From: Bacteroidetes bacterium ADurb.Bin012
GTDB taxonomy: Bacteria > Bacteroidota > Bacteroidia > Bacteroidales > TTA-H9
NCBI GenBank assembly: GCA_002071415.1
Contig: MWFC01000001.1
Span: 186,001 to 250,000 of the forward strand
Direction of reading: 5' to 3'
Length of the DNA: 64,000 nt
The position numbers and the translations under genes are program-made. The notes below the pieces were generated by a model. It was given only the letters and a program-made list of their open reading frames with translations, did not search any database and was not told the origin of the DNA. Below are positions 9,690 through 19,688 of the stretch, piece after piece. Positions within the stretch are counted from its first letter, which is position 1. Every line of letters starts with the position of its first letter.

Positions 9690-9762
9690 AGCGGAAAACG
9701 GGATTCGAACCCGCGACCCTCAGCTTGGGAAGCTGATGCTCTGCCAACTGAGCTACTTCCGC
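9690..9762 (-). tRNA. tRNA-Gly (anticodon CCC)
   Basis: Cloverleaf on the minus strand. The 7-bp acceptor GCGGAAG pairs with TTTCCGC (one G-T pair), the D-arm contains AGCTCAGTTGG, the anticodon stem TCAGC/GCTGA encloses loop TTCCCAA, and the T-loop is TTCGAAT. Reading position 34-36 gives CCC, decoding GGG. The discriminator is U, as usual for tRNA-Gly. CCA is not encoded. Confidence 0.95.
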
Positions 9763-9939
9763 ATTTTTTTGTTCCGCAAAATTATATCTTTCGTCATTTT
9801 TATGCAAATTTGCCTAAAAACGAATTATAAACTATTTTTACTCCGTGAAGTTGAATTATCAGAATTCGGAAAAGAAAGTCATTCGCAAGATCGAACATCA
9901 TTTTGTGATTCATTAAATTTCAACATTATAGAAATCATT

Positions 9940-10521
9940 ATGGATTTTACGAAAGCACGCGATTTTATTCTCAACGAGCTACGAACCGGTCTGAGGCCTA
10001 AATTTCATTATCATAGCACCGATCGCACCCTCGATGTTTATGATTCGGCCATGTGTTTAGCAAGGCTCGAAAATCTCGATGCCTTGGAAAGCGATTTATT
10101 GAAAACAGCCACCATATTGAATGATGCTGGAATGATGAACACCTATAAAGGTCATGAGGAAACTTCAGCTGAACTCGCCAGGTTATGGTTGCCTCGATTC
10201 GGTTATACAAAACAAAAAACCGAATGGATTTGCGAAATGATTATGGCTAGCAAAACACCTCACAAAACCTCTACTTTGTCTTCCAAAATCCTTTGCGATG
10301 CCGATCTCGATTACCTTGGCCGTGATGATTTCTTCATGATTTTGCATAAATTACGGATAGAATGGATTCAATTGAACCTCATCAATCTTAACCTGAAGGA
10401 ATGGCATCATCTTCAATTAGAGTTTTTATCCACTCATCAATATTTTAGCAACGCAGCGCGCGAATCCCGGCAAAAGGGCAAAGAAGAAAATATCTGGCAA
10501 ATCAGTAATCTTTTGTCGTAA
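9940..10521 (+). CDS. HD-domain-like protein with altered metal site (possible pseudoenzyme)
   Basis: 193 residues from the ATG at 9940, although the frame stays open upstream to 9736. The fold is that of the small Bacteroidota HD hydrolases: YHSTDRTLDVYDSA, then TILNDAGMM, then YKGHEETS, then LCDADLDYLGRDDF. In active relatives the first segment usually reads YHSxxHT and the second HD; here these are Arg and Asn-Asp, so two metal-ligand histidines appear lost while the later HE and D are kept. It may be a binding or scaffold protein. It stands alone between tRNA-Gly and a glycosyltransferase. Confidence 0.75.
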   Translation: MDFTKARDFILNELRTGLRPKFHYHSTDRTLDVYDSAMCLARLENLDALESDLLKTATILNDAGMMNTYKGHEETSAELARLWLPRFGYTKQKTEWICEMIMASKTPHKTSTLSSKILCDADLDYLGRDDFFMILHKLRIEWIQLNLINLNLKEWHHLQLEFLSTHQYFSNAARESRQKGKEENIWQISNLLS

Positions 10522-10550
10522 TTTTCCATAAAAATCAGTTTATCAGTAAG

Positions 10551-10580
10551 TTGACTACAACGACATAACGAATAACTTTA
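10551..10580 (+). promoter_or_regulatory. candidate promoter for the glycosyltransferase gene
   Basis: TTG at 10551-10553 and TAACTTTA at 10573-10580 (one mismatch to TAnnTTTG) are 19 bases apart. A start near 10587 would lie upstream of the coding region that begins around 10604. Confidence 0.35.
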
Positions 10581-10666
10581 AATTTTTTACCACCATACTA
10601 CCCATTGTAAGATTTTTTCGTATCAAGATCCACAGTTACTTTCGTCGCAATCCTTTTGGATTTATT

Positions 10667-12091
10667 TTGACGGGAGCGGTGGTTATCAGGCTGATAGCAG
10701 CTTATTTCTCCGTAGGTTATGTGTTTGCCTTTGAACACTTCGACGTGATAGAACCGACTTATAATTTGCATCCGGGTTTTGATGTACAAAAACCTTATCC
10801 TTTTTACTTTATGCTGCATCAAGGTTTATTTTCGGTGATGAGTTCGATGAATATTCTTACACCCCGGACTCAAATGCTCATCATTAGAATCATTCATGCA
10901 ATTTTTTCTATCATTACCGTGTTGTTTGGATACAGCCTGGCAAAGGCATCGGGTAACAAAAGAGGAGCATATCTGGCTTTTGCTCTTTTGGCCTTCGCCT
11001 GGATTATTCCTTTTATCTCGGTAAGAAATTATGCATTTAACCTTGCTATGCCTTTTATCGTCATGGCTGTCTGGTTGGCTCGGGTTTCTTTACAAAAATA
11101 TTACTATTTGTCGTTTTTGGGGGGATTGGCCGGCGGATTGAGTATAGCCATCTATCCACATGCAGCAGTTTATTGGCTCATTTTTATCTTATTCACTCTG
11201 TTTATTAAAAAACCCATTCGTTTTTTACTTCTTGCCCTAGGTACATGGATCTCCCTATTGCTTAGCTTATGGTATATTCACCAGGTTCCTATAAGTTCTC
11301 CTCTAACGGTTTGGACTTATTTATGGCAAAATCTTTACCCCGAACAAATTGCGTTGAATACTTCCGGATGGATTGGACCACTTATTCTTGCCCTTGTTTT
11401 GGGTCCTCCTTTGGGTTTTTTTGTATTATTCGGATTTTTACGCCTCAGAAAGGAAACTATTCGTATCGCTGCTCCTGCTTTGGTTTGTTTTCTGATAGGC
11501 ACCTTTCTTCAGAATCGATACCATCAACTTTTTATTGCCTTCCCATTTATTGTTCTAACCGGCAGTCATGGCTGGACTGATTTTATCGAAAAGAGCAAAT
11601 CATGGTCGAGCCGTTACCGATCCTTATACTATGCCATGCTAGGATATTTCTGGACAGCAAACAGTATTTTATTGATCTGGATTTCGACGGTTGCACCTCA
11701 TCAACCTCTTATCGATGCCTTAGAATATATTGGAAAAAATCCAAAAGTGAATGTTATTGTCGCCGTAGAACCAACATCTGATTTCTTCGAACCTGTTCCA
11801 GTGTATTATGCCGCTAAGTCTATTCAAGTAAAATATATTTCGAATGCCAAAGACATTGATTCGTTGAGAAATCACATTCGAATGCATTCGAGAGATTCTT
11901 TGCCTGGCTATGTTTTGTTTTTAGGAGAAAAAAATTTGAAACAAAGAATTAAAACCGTTTCTGAAATAATGCCTTCATTGAGTGTTAATGCAATTTTCAA
12001 GGCAGGATTTACCGAACGAAATATTCGCCGAATTTTACATCAACCTACTTCGGGAAGCGTTATCGTTTATAAGAATGATTATTTTTATTAA
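10667..12091 (+). CDS. polytopic GT-C-type glycosyl/mannosyltransferase
   Basis: At least 474 residues with about ten membrane helices and a C-terminal soluble part. An early acidic segment (FEHFDVIEPTY, with D and E close to the first helix) fits the catalytic loop of GT-C enzymes that use lipid-linked sugars; GPI-mannosyltransferase-like proteins of Bacteroidota look similar. The start is uncertain. TTG at 10667 is the first conventional start, but the frame is open and protein-like back to about 10604 (basic residues FFRIKIHSYFRRNPFG precede the first helix). No ATG exists there, so translation may begin at ATT 10604. Followed by ligA after 15 bases. Confidence 0.7.
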   Translation: MTGAVVIRLIAAYFSVGYVFAFEHFDVIEPTYNLHPGFDVQKPYPFYFMLHQGLFSVMSSMNILTPRTQMLIIRIIHAIFSIITVLFGYSLAKASGNKRGAYLAFALLAFAWIIPFISVRNYAFNLAMPFIVMAVWLARVSLQKYYYLSFLGGLAGGLSIAIYPHAAVYWLIFILFTLFIKKPIRFLLLALGTWISLLLSLWYIHQVPISSPLTVWTYLWQNLYPEQIALNTSGWIGPLILALVLGPPLGFFVLFGFLRLRKETIRIAAPALVCFLIGTFLQNRYHQLFIAFPFIVLTGSHGWTDFIEKSKSWSSRYRSLYYAMLGYFWTANSILLIWISTVAPHQPLIDALEYIGKNPKVNVIVAVEPTSDFFEPVPVYYAAKSIQVKYISNAKDIDSLRNHIRMHSRDSLPGYVLFLGEKNLKQRIKTVSEIMPSLSVNAIFKAGFTERNIRRILHQPTSGSVIVYKNDYFY

Positions 12092-14167
<2,076 letters not shown>

Positions 14168-14229
14168 TTCATCCTTATCCCATTCACTTCAATTCCTATA
14201 CAATAATTCCTCTGTAGAAAGAATGTGTT

Positions 14230-16380
14230 TTATTGTAAAGGAGTTATTACTTCGATGAGTTCGGGTAGATCCATGTTGATTTTTTTTAGATGTTCGATGG
14301 TAGGCACGCCATTCTTGTTCCAACCTCTCCGTTCATACACTGCATCGAGCAGCTTTTCGTATTGTGCTTCACGATATTTGCGAAGAGCGGCCATTTTTTC
14401 TTTTGTAGTCATTACGTTAGGATCGAGATGAAGTATTTCACGAAGTTGATTATCATAACGTTCTTGTCGGCTTTCGTATTCTTCGATGGTTACTGGCCCT
14501 GCGGCGCGATAAGGTTGAGCATCGTATTTACGGATTCCATAACCTCGCCGAATATTAAAAATCCGTTGATAGTTATACACTCGCTCTGACATGCGGATGA
14601 GCTCGTGTTTATCGATTTTGCGACCAGTAACGGCATTGAAGATTGTTACATAATTATCTACATGCTCTGGAACCTTGGCAGGTTCGTCTGTTAGATGGTT
14701 GTTTTCGGGTTCCACATCATTCCATGGAAGTTTGCATAAACCGTTTAGGCCAAACCATGTCCTGAACATAGGAAAATAGTGTAAGGCTTCGGCCTTGTCG
14801 GTGAATGTAGGGATTTGATTATTAACCATATCCATGAAAATTAGCCAGGCCTCATCATGTTGGGGGCCTTTATTGGTCATAGCATAGCCTCCTTGCTGAG
14901 CTAGAGATTCTTTCGAGACATATTGAGAATATTCGAGGTTTTTGTTAATCATGCCAATATCGTCGAGGAATTGTTGATCGGCACCAAAATGCTCTACAAA
15001 GTAGCGTTTGCAGCCTGCTATGCCCAATCCTGCAATCTTTCCAAATCCTTCACTGCGAGCTACTTGATGAAGCAGTTCAAGGGCGTCGAGACCGTTCCCC
15101 CATGATAAATCCAATCCTCCCGTACGTTTTTTGTTGAGGATACCATTTTCCCAGCATTCCATCAAAAAAGCCGTTAAGGTGCCCCAGCTAATCGTACAAA
15201 CACCATAAGTATCACAATAAAAATTCAATTCGATAATAATGTCAGGGTCGAAAATACCTGAGTTGGAACCCAAACCTGCGGCATTTTCATATTCAGGTCC
15301 ATCCACAAGAACTTTGGTACCCTTGTAAGGTCCGGTTTGTAGTTCAAAACCATCTACTCCCTTTGCGCAGGCCATATTACAGCCTACCCAGCATCCATCT
15401 GGAATATTTTGAGTAAATTTTCTCGTCCATACGTTCGAATCGATCTTATAGGCCTCAGGGTGCGAACCGAACTTGAAATTATGCGTGGGAAGCAGATCAT
15501 AATCATTCATTATCTCCATAAGGTGGGCAGTTCCTACTTTGCGCATGCGGTTTTGCTTGTCGTCCAACTCGCGCATTTCACGATTGAATCTTCTGCCACA
15601 TTCCTGAATAGCCTCTAAATCGACTACATTGTTCAAATTTCCACTGATACCAGGCACTTTCGCCACCAAAGCCCTGATGTTCTTATGGCGAAAAACAGTT
15701 CCTATGCCACCTCTGCCAGCTTGCTTCAAACGTACTTCCTTTCGTCTTTTATCGTAAAAACTAAAATTCAGCATGCCAATTAAACTGTGTTCGGCCGCCT
15801 GACCTGTCGAAACAACCGAAACGTTGAATTTATCGTTCTCATCACTGGCAAAAATTTCATGCAACTGAGCTGCCAATAAATGACTGTTGAACTCGAGACC
15901 ATTGGCATCAAAGACTTCAATTTTATGATTGATGCCATCAAAATAAATGATAATGTCTTGTTTTGAAATCCCTTGAAGCTCTAAAGCATCGAAGCCACAA
16001 AATTTGAGAAAGGGACCGAAAAAACCTCCCACATTGCTGTCCATTACAAAATTCGTAGGCGAAATGCTTACCACCAGTGATTTCCCCGTACCTGAGTACT
16101 GTGTAATACCCGCAATTGGGCCAGGTGAAATAACGACTTCATTTTCAGGATCATTCCATTTTGTGGTAGGTAAAGTGCCTTCCCATAAGAGTTTTAAACC
16201 AAATCCCTTACCACCGGTAAATTTTTCTTTCATCTCCTCGTTTACAGGCTTTTCCTTGAATTCGAGAGTATCTACATTGATATACAAAGTGCGATTGTTG
16301 TAACCTCTATAAATGGGATGCCATTCGTGAACATATTCCTTCAATAATCTGTGCGTTTTCCGAAAATCTTCAATATTCAT
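14230..16380 (-). CDS. aldehyde:ferredoxin oxidoreductase family tungsto/molybdo-enzyme
   Basis: 716 residues. Seen: GGKGFGLKLLWEG near residue 57, SPGPIAGITQYSGTGKSLV, GRGGIGTVF (222-230), DGPEYEN (360-366), and four candidate Fe4S4 cysteines: 330, 334, 338 and 549 (GLCKLPWND). Classic AOR has C-x2-C-x3-C; here the first three are C-x3-C-x3-C. The family binds a bis-pyranopterin tungsten or molybdenum cofactor and oxidises aldehydes with ferredoxin, or reduces acids or aromatic thioesters in relatives. No ferredoxin or partner subunit is adjacent. A minus-strand -7 box TATATTTG lies at 16423-16430. Substrate unknown. Confidence 0.9.
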   Translation of the reverse strand: MNIEDFRKTHRLLKEYVHEWHPIYRGYNNRTLYINVDTLEFKEKPVNEEMKEKFTGGKGFGLKLLWEGTLPTTKWNDPENEVVISPGPIAGITQYSGTGKSLVVSISPTNFVMDSNVGGFFGPFLKFCGFDALELQGISKQDIIIYFDGINHKIEVFDANGLEFNSHLLAAQLHEIFASDENDKFNVSVVSTGQAAEHSLIGMLNFSFYDKRRKEVRLKQAGRGGIGTVFRHKNIRALVAKVPGISGNLNNVVDLEAIQECGRRFNREMRELDDKQNRMRKVGTAHLMEIMNDYDLLPTHNFKFGSHPEAYKIDSNVWTRKFTQNIPDGCWVGCNMACAKGVDGFELQTGPYKGTKVLVDGPEYENAAGLGSNSGIFDPDIIIELNFYCDTYGVCTISWGTLTAFLMECWENGILNKKRTGGLDLSWGNGLDALELLHQVARSEGFGKIAGLGIAGCKRYFVEHFGADQQFLDDIGMINKNLEYSQYVSKESLAQQGGYAMTNKGPQHDEAWLIFMDMVNNQIPTFTDKAEALHYFPMFRTWFGLNGLCKLPWNDVEPENNHLTDEPAKVPEHVDNYVTIFNAVTGRKIDKHELIRMSERVYNYQRIFNIRRGYGIRKYDAQPYRAAGPVTIEEYESRQERYDNQLREILHLDPNVMTTKEKMAALRKYREAQYEKLLDAVYERRGWNKNGVPTIEHLKKINMDLPELIEVITPLQ

Positions 16381-16422
16381 AACTCGATATTTTTTTAAAG
16401 AACTTTTATCCTAAAAATTTTA

Positions 16423-16430
16423 CAAATATA
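16423..16430 (-). promoter_or_regulatory. -7 promoter box for the aldehyde oxidoreductase
   Basis: Minus-strand TATATTTG matches TAnnTTTG, 42 bases upstream of the ATG. The 307-base gap 16381-16687 between the divergent genes is very AT-rich and otherwise holds only the opposing promoter at 16654. Confidence 0.5.
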
Positions 16431-16653
16431 TAAGCAATTTTCCTGTTTTAAAATAGAATAATTAATTAAAGCATTTATTTTTTTGAAAAATTATAATTTA
16501 AAATATGGCATAGTGAACTAAAACAGTTAGTTATAAATTTCGATTTGAAAAATTTTTCAACTTGCTTTTTTTAATTTTATCATTGAAAAACCTGATTCGA
16601 CTTAACATATTTTATTTCGAAAGAACTTTCAGCTTTAAAACCATAAAAACTTA

Positions 16654-16661
16654 TACCTTTG
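16654..16661 (+). promoter_or_regulatory. -7 promoter box for the small winged-helix gene
   Basis: TACCTTTG, a TAnnTTTG match, lies 26 bases before the ATG at 16688. A weak TTTC at 16627-16630 could be the -33 element (23-base spacer). Confidence 0.5.
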
Positions 16662-16687
16662 CATTAAACAATAAATAAGAAGACTAT

Positions 16688-16867
16688 ATGGATACAGAGG
16701 AAAAACTCATTGAAACCTTAACTCGAGCGGGAAAACCCATGCGTTCTGGTGAAATTGCCCAGGCTACCAAACTCGATAAAAAAGAAGTAGAAAAGGCCAT
16801 CAAGGTATTGGTGAAGCAAGGCAAGCTATTCTCTCCGGTTCGTTGCTTCTATGATATAAAGAAATAG
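16688..16867 (+). CDS. small winged-helix DNA-binding protein (59 aa)
   Basis: Begins MDTEEKLIETLTRAGK and ends CFYDIKK. It is a single winged helix: helix 1 (EEKLIETLTRAG), helix 2 (SGEIAQATKL), recognition helix (DKKEVEKAIKVLVKQ) and wing (GKLFSPVRCFYDI). This resembles the very short HTH proteins common in anaerobes. It lies between the divergent oxidoreductase and a convergent thioredoxin (9-base gap), so it could be a local regulator. A promoter box stands just upstream, supporting expression. Regulation of the oxidoreductase is inference only. Confidence 0.8.
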   Translation: MDTEEKLIETLTRAGKPMRSGEIAQATKLDKKEVEKAIKVLVKQGKLFSPVRCFYDIKK

Positions 16868-16876
16868 AATCATCGA

Positions 16877-17368
16877 CTAAAGAGTATAGAGAGAAGGATC
16901 GAATGCCCGCGGCGACCAGTTTCGGAGAAAATGGATGACCTTCCCCTCATCATAACCTTCACCCGATTCTAAAAGGCCGGAGTCTTGCGTATGAATTCTC
17001 TGACCATTCTTGTCGAGAATCACGAACACCGGAAATCCGAAACGCTGAGGGTATTCAAGAAGCTTTAATACTTCCTGATTTTTGTTTTCCTTGCTGTAAT
17101 TCACCAGACAAATTATGTAATCAGCCTTCAGAAGTGAGTCAACCTTGGCATTTTCATGAATAAAGCTATGAAATTTTATACACCATGGACACCAGTTTCC
17201 ACCAATTTGAACAAAAACATGTTTATTCTCTTTGGCTGCCTTTTGAATAGCTTGCTGAAGATCGGCCAGGGCATTGGCCTCGGGATGATATATCTGAACT
17301 CTATGTTGGGAATAAGATGGGATAGACAATACTAAAAAAATAAAAAATAACAGGTTCAATCTGTTCAT
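16877..17368 (-). CDS. secreted thioredoxin-fold protein (WCPWC)
   Basis: 163 residues: a signal peptide (about residues 1-20, ending SYSQ), then a thioredoxin-like fold with the redox motif WCPWC after VFVQIGGN, and a cis-Pro region (GFPVFVILDKNG). It should act in the periplasm, either as a disulfide reductase or as a chaperone for thiols. A minus-strand box TAATTTTG at 17400-17407 stands 32 bases upstream of the ATG. Convergent with the 59-residue winged-helix gene; divergent from thiF. Confidence 0.87.
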   Translation of the reverse strand: MNRLNLLFFIFLVLSIPSYSQHRVQIYHPEANALADLQQAIQKAAKENKHVFVQIGGNWCPWCIKFHSFIHENAKVDSLLKADYIICLVNYSKENKNQEVLKLLEYPQRFGFPVFVILDKNGQRIHTQDSGLLESGEGYDEGKVIHFLRNWSPRAFDPSLYTL

Positions 17369-17399
17369 GCGTAAGATTTTTCGAGTTTGTTATTGGCCA

Positions 17400-17407
17400 C
17401 AAAATTA
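17400..17407 (-). promoter_or_regulatory. -7 promoter box for the thioredoxin-like gene
   Basis: Minus-strand TAATTTTG, an exact TAnnTTTG match, 32 bases from the ATG at 17368. Confidence 0.5.
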
Positions 17408-17481
17408 GGACTTCGGTTTGAACGAAGAGATGATGCAAAGGAATGCAATTCATGCAATGAAGAATTCAATTGTTTTTTCGA

Positions 17482-18090
17482 ATGAAAATGGATGTAAGTC
17501 AACAGATTAGTAAATACTTAAAGAAAGCCAGAGTCGGGATTGCTGGCGTAGGTGGCTTAGGTTCTAATGCTGCTGTAGCATTGGCCAGAGTAGGGGTGGG
17601 TACACTCATAGTAGCCGATTTTGATGTGATAGAAATTGGCAACCTCAACCGCCAATACTACTTTTTTCATCAGGTTGGATTGCCAAAGGTAATGGCCTTG
17701 AAAGAAAATATCCATCAGATCGATGCTCAAATTCGCGTAGTTTCCCATCATGTGAAGTTAAATCAGCAGAACTCGATTCTCATTTTTCGTGATTGTGATG
17801 TTCTCATAGAAGCCCTCGATAACGCCCAGATGAAACAGATGTTCATTGAAACTGCTCTTAGCGAATGGCCTTACAGGCCTTTGATCGTTGGTTCGGGACT
17901 TGCTGGATGGGGAAAAAATGAAATTATCAAAGTTCAACAATATGATAATCTGGCAATTTGTGGCGACGAAATGTTCGAAGTAAGTGATAGCTTGCCACCT
18001 TTAGCACCACGTGTAGCTGTGGTGGCAAATTTACAAGCTAATGCCGCCCTCGAATTTTTACTGAAAGACTTTAAGTTTAAAAATGAATAA
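17482..18090 (+). CDS. thiF: ThiF-family adenylyltransferase for a ThiS-type sulfur carrier
   Basis: About 202 residues from ATG 17482; a TTG at 17470 or ATG at 17488 are alternatives. An E1-like Rossmann fold with VGIAGVGGLGSNAAV at the N-terminus, the ADFDVIEIGNLNRQYY segment containing the conserved Asp, Asn-x-x-Arg and Gln, and VLIEALDNAQMK. The short length and lack of a CxxC zinc pair match the 'family 2' ThiF. It adenylates the C-terminal Gly-Gly of ThiS. thiS follows after 11 bases, but thiG and thiH are absent, so the pair may serve thiamine synthesis elsewhere on the genome or another sulfur-transfer route. Confidence 0.85.
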   Translation: MKMDVSQQISKYLKKARVGIAGVGGLGSNAAVALARVGVGTLIVADFDVIEIGNLNRQYYFFHQVGLPKVMALKENIHQIDAQIRVVSHHVKLNQQNSILIFRDCDVLIEALDNAQMKQMFIETALSEWPYRPLIVGSGLAGWGKNEIIKVQQYDNLAICGDEMFEVSDSLPPLAPRVAVVANLQANAALEFLLKDFKFKNE

Positions 18091-18101
18091 GATATACAAT
18101 C

Positions 18102-18305
18102 ATGAAAATAATTCTCAATCATAAGGAAGAAACCATCGATGCCGACACTCTGACTTTAGCCGAACTCATTCGGTTGAAAAAATTCACCTTTCGCATTTTG
18201 GTCACCAAAGTGAACGGCCGGGTGGTGAAAGCTGAAGATCGCGACAACATTTGGATTAAGGATGGAGATAATGTAGAAGTAATTCACCTGATTAGCGGAG
18301 GATAA
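18102..18305 (+). CDS. thiS: sulfur carrier protein ThiS
   Basis: 67 residues with a beta-grasp pattern (MKIILNHKEETID ... VTKVNGRVV ... GDNVEVIHLISGG) ending in the obligatory Gly-Gly that becomes a thiocarboxylate. VNGRVV and the final IxxGG fit ThiS better than MoaD, but the two folds are close and a MoaD-like role in pterin-cofactor synthesis for the nearby oxidoreductase cannot be excluded from sequence. It is the second gene of a two-gene unit with the E1-like protein. Confidence 0.87.
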   Translation: MKIILNHKEETIDADTLTLAELIRLKKFTFRILVTKVNGRVVKAEDRDNIWIKDGDNVEVIHLISGG

Positions 18306-18375
18306 AAACCTACCTCCCTTAAAATCGTTTCTTCAATCATTTCTTCAGGTATTAACTGAAATAGATCGACAAAGC

Positions 18376-19041
18376 TTAATCTGAAGCTGGAAATCCTGCA
18401 AACTCCATCACGGTAATGTAGTCGAAAATTTTCTGACTTCCCAGGTTTAAGCCAATATGGGTGAAAGACCTGTCCAGCAAATTCCTGCGGTGTCCATAAT
18501 CTGCTACTCCTTCGTCGATAAGAAGCGACATCACGACGATGAAGGGATCATCGTCGCCGGCTTGAATGTTTTCACCCGCCGACAGTCCTCCTGCCTTGAA
18601 TATCTCATCAAATCTTTCATCAGCTCCCGAATGCGAAATATAAGATTCATTCTTCAATGAAAGCGTTTTTTCTTTAGCCAGTTGGTTTAATAAAGGATGA
18701 ACCAGAAAAGGAGGCAATTCTTCGAGTAATACGAGTTCACGCAATAAACTTCTGAAATACTCCGATTCCATGTTTACATAAGGATTGTAATGGATATAAA
18801 GTGGAATGATCTCCTTTGCAAAGCGTTTCCCATCTATTCGTGCCAGATTGATATACAACACCATTCGTTTTTCCGTATCGCTCAGTTCGTCGCTATCGAT
18901 GGCGGTATTGCAGTTCGCTACTTTTTCCTCAGGCCAATATGCCAGAACAGAATCTATTCTTTCATAAAACTTTGCAGATTCCATCTGGCTGAAAACTGAA
19001 AGCTGGCACGAAAGAAACATTGCCAATAGTTTGAGTTTCAT
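18376..19041 (-). CDS. secreted CAP/SCP-domain protein
   Basis: 221 residues. A signal peptide of about 18 residues (ending SVFS) precedes a helical region and a CAP (cysteine-rich secretory/PR-1) domain: LNQLAKEKTLSL, SHSGADERFDEI, GENIQAG, and GHRRNLLDRSFTHIGLN. His residues of the CAP cavity are in SHSG and GHRR; GENI carries the Glu. Bacterial CAP proteins are extracellular and mostly unassigned. It is convergent with thiS with a 70-base gap and stands alone. Confidence 0.85.
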   Translation of the reverse strand: MKLKLLAMFLSCQLSVFSQMESAKFYERIDSVLAYWPEEKVANCNTAIDSDELSDTEKRMVLYINLARIDGKRFAKEIIPLYIHYNPYVNMESEYFRSLLRELVLLEELPPFLVHPLLNQLAKEKTLSLKNESYISHSGADERFDEIFKAGGLSAGENIQAGDDDPFIVVMSLLIDEGVADYGHRRNLLDRSFTHIGLNLGSQKIFDYITVMEFAGFPASD

Positions 19042-19211
19042 TTCGATGAATTTTAATGGTCAAAAAAATAAATCTGTTACAATACAATCATTACGTTTTT
19101 AGAATAGAAATATTGCTTCCCAATGTAAGGATATTTCATTCTTAAAAATCAGGTTATTCTGGGTTTATATCATTCAGTCGAGTGCTGATCAACATGTTTG
19201 AAAAGCTGGAT

Positions 19212-19385
19212 TTACTTTATCAAAATTATTTTCCTTACGAACAACTTATCGTCGGTAAGCAATTGATAAAAATATATTCCCGCAGGCATGCTGTTGGCCT
19301 TTCATTCAAGCTGGTGATAGCCTGCAGGCTGATGCCCTTCGATAAATGTTTCTACGATTTGTCCTTTCAATTGGTTTAGTTTAGA
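19212..19385 (-). pseudogene. relic of a T9SS C-terminal sorting domain
   Basis: The minus strand encodes LNQLKGQIVETF, then EGHQPAGYHQLE, then a TGA (19302-19304) where a Trp codon is expected, then KANSMPAGIYFYQL and a tail ending RKIILIK followed at once by TAA. This is the canonical type A sorting domain of type IX secretion cargo (GQ...QPAGYH..W....PAGIYFY.....KK..L.K). Upstream reading meets stop codons within a few codons, so the cargo part is gone. The surrounding 647-base gap 19042-19688 is otherwise AT-rich and holds no other gene that I can see. Confidence 0.75.
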
Positions 19386-19688
19386 TGGAAATTATTATTC
19401 GATGAGATGATGGTAAATAATATAAATTCCTGAACTCCAATTTATAATATCTATACAAATGAATAAATTTTTTATGCATTCGTCAAGACCTGAAGGTTTT
19501 TTTTAGAAATAGTTCAAATTTTGAGAAATAGTTTTAAGCAGTTTTGACTTTTAAACTTTTATGTTTGCTTAGAAATTCTCATTCCAAGCCATTCTGATAA
19601 ATTTTCTTTTTATGACAGGGAAAAGGTGTTAAACCAGAAATTTCTGATTTAAAGCAACAATAAGCAATTAACCGAATATTATTGGAAA

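Noticed and set aside
9454-9690. Plus-strand frame of 79 codons (extended form starts 9343) between pdxB and tRNA-Gly
   Set aside because: It has no recognisable domain or good promoter, runs into the tRNA boundary, and the extended form lies antisense to pdxB.
9661-9690. Terminator for tRNA-Gly from repeated TGCTATGAGC
   Set aside because: The two copies are direct, not inverted, so they form no hairpin.
17369-17481. TPP riboswitch upstream of thiF/thiS
   Set aside because: The conserved CUGAGA and ACCUGAU elements are not found in this gap.
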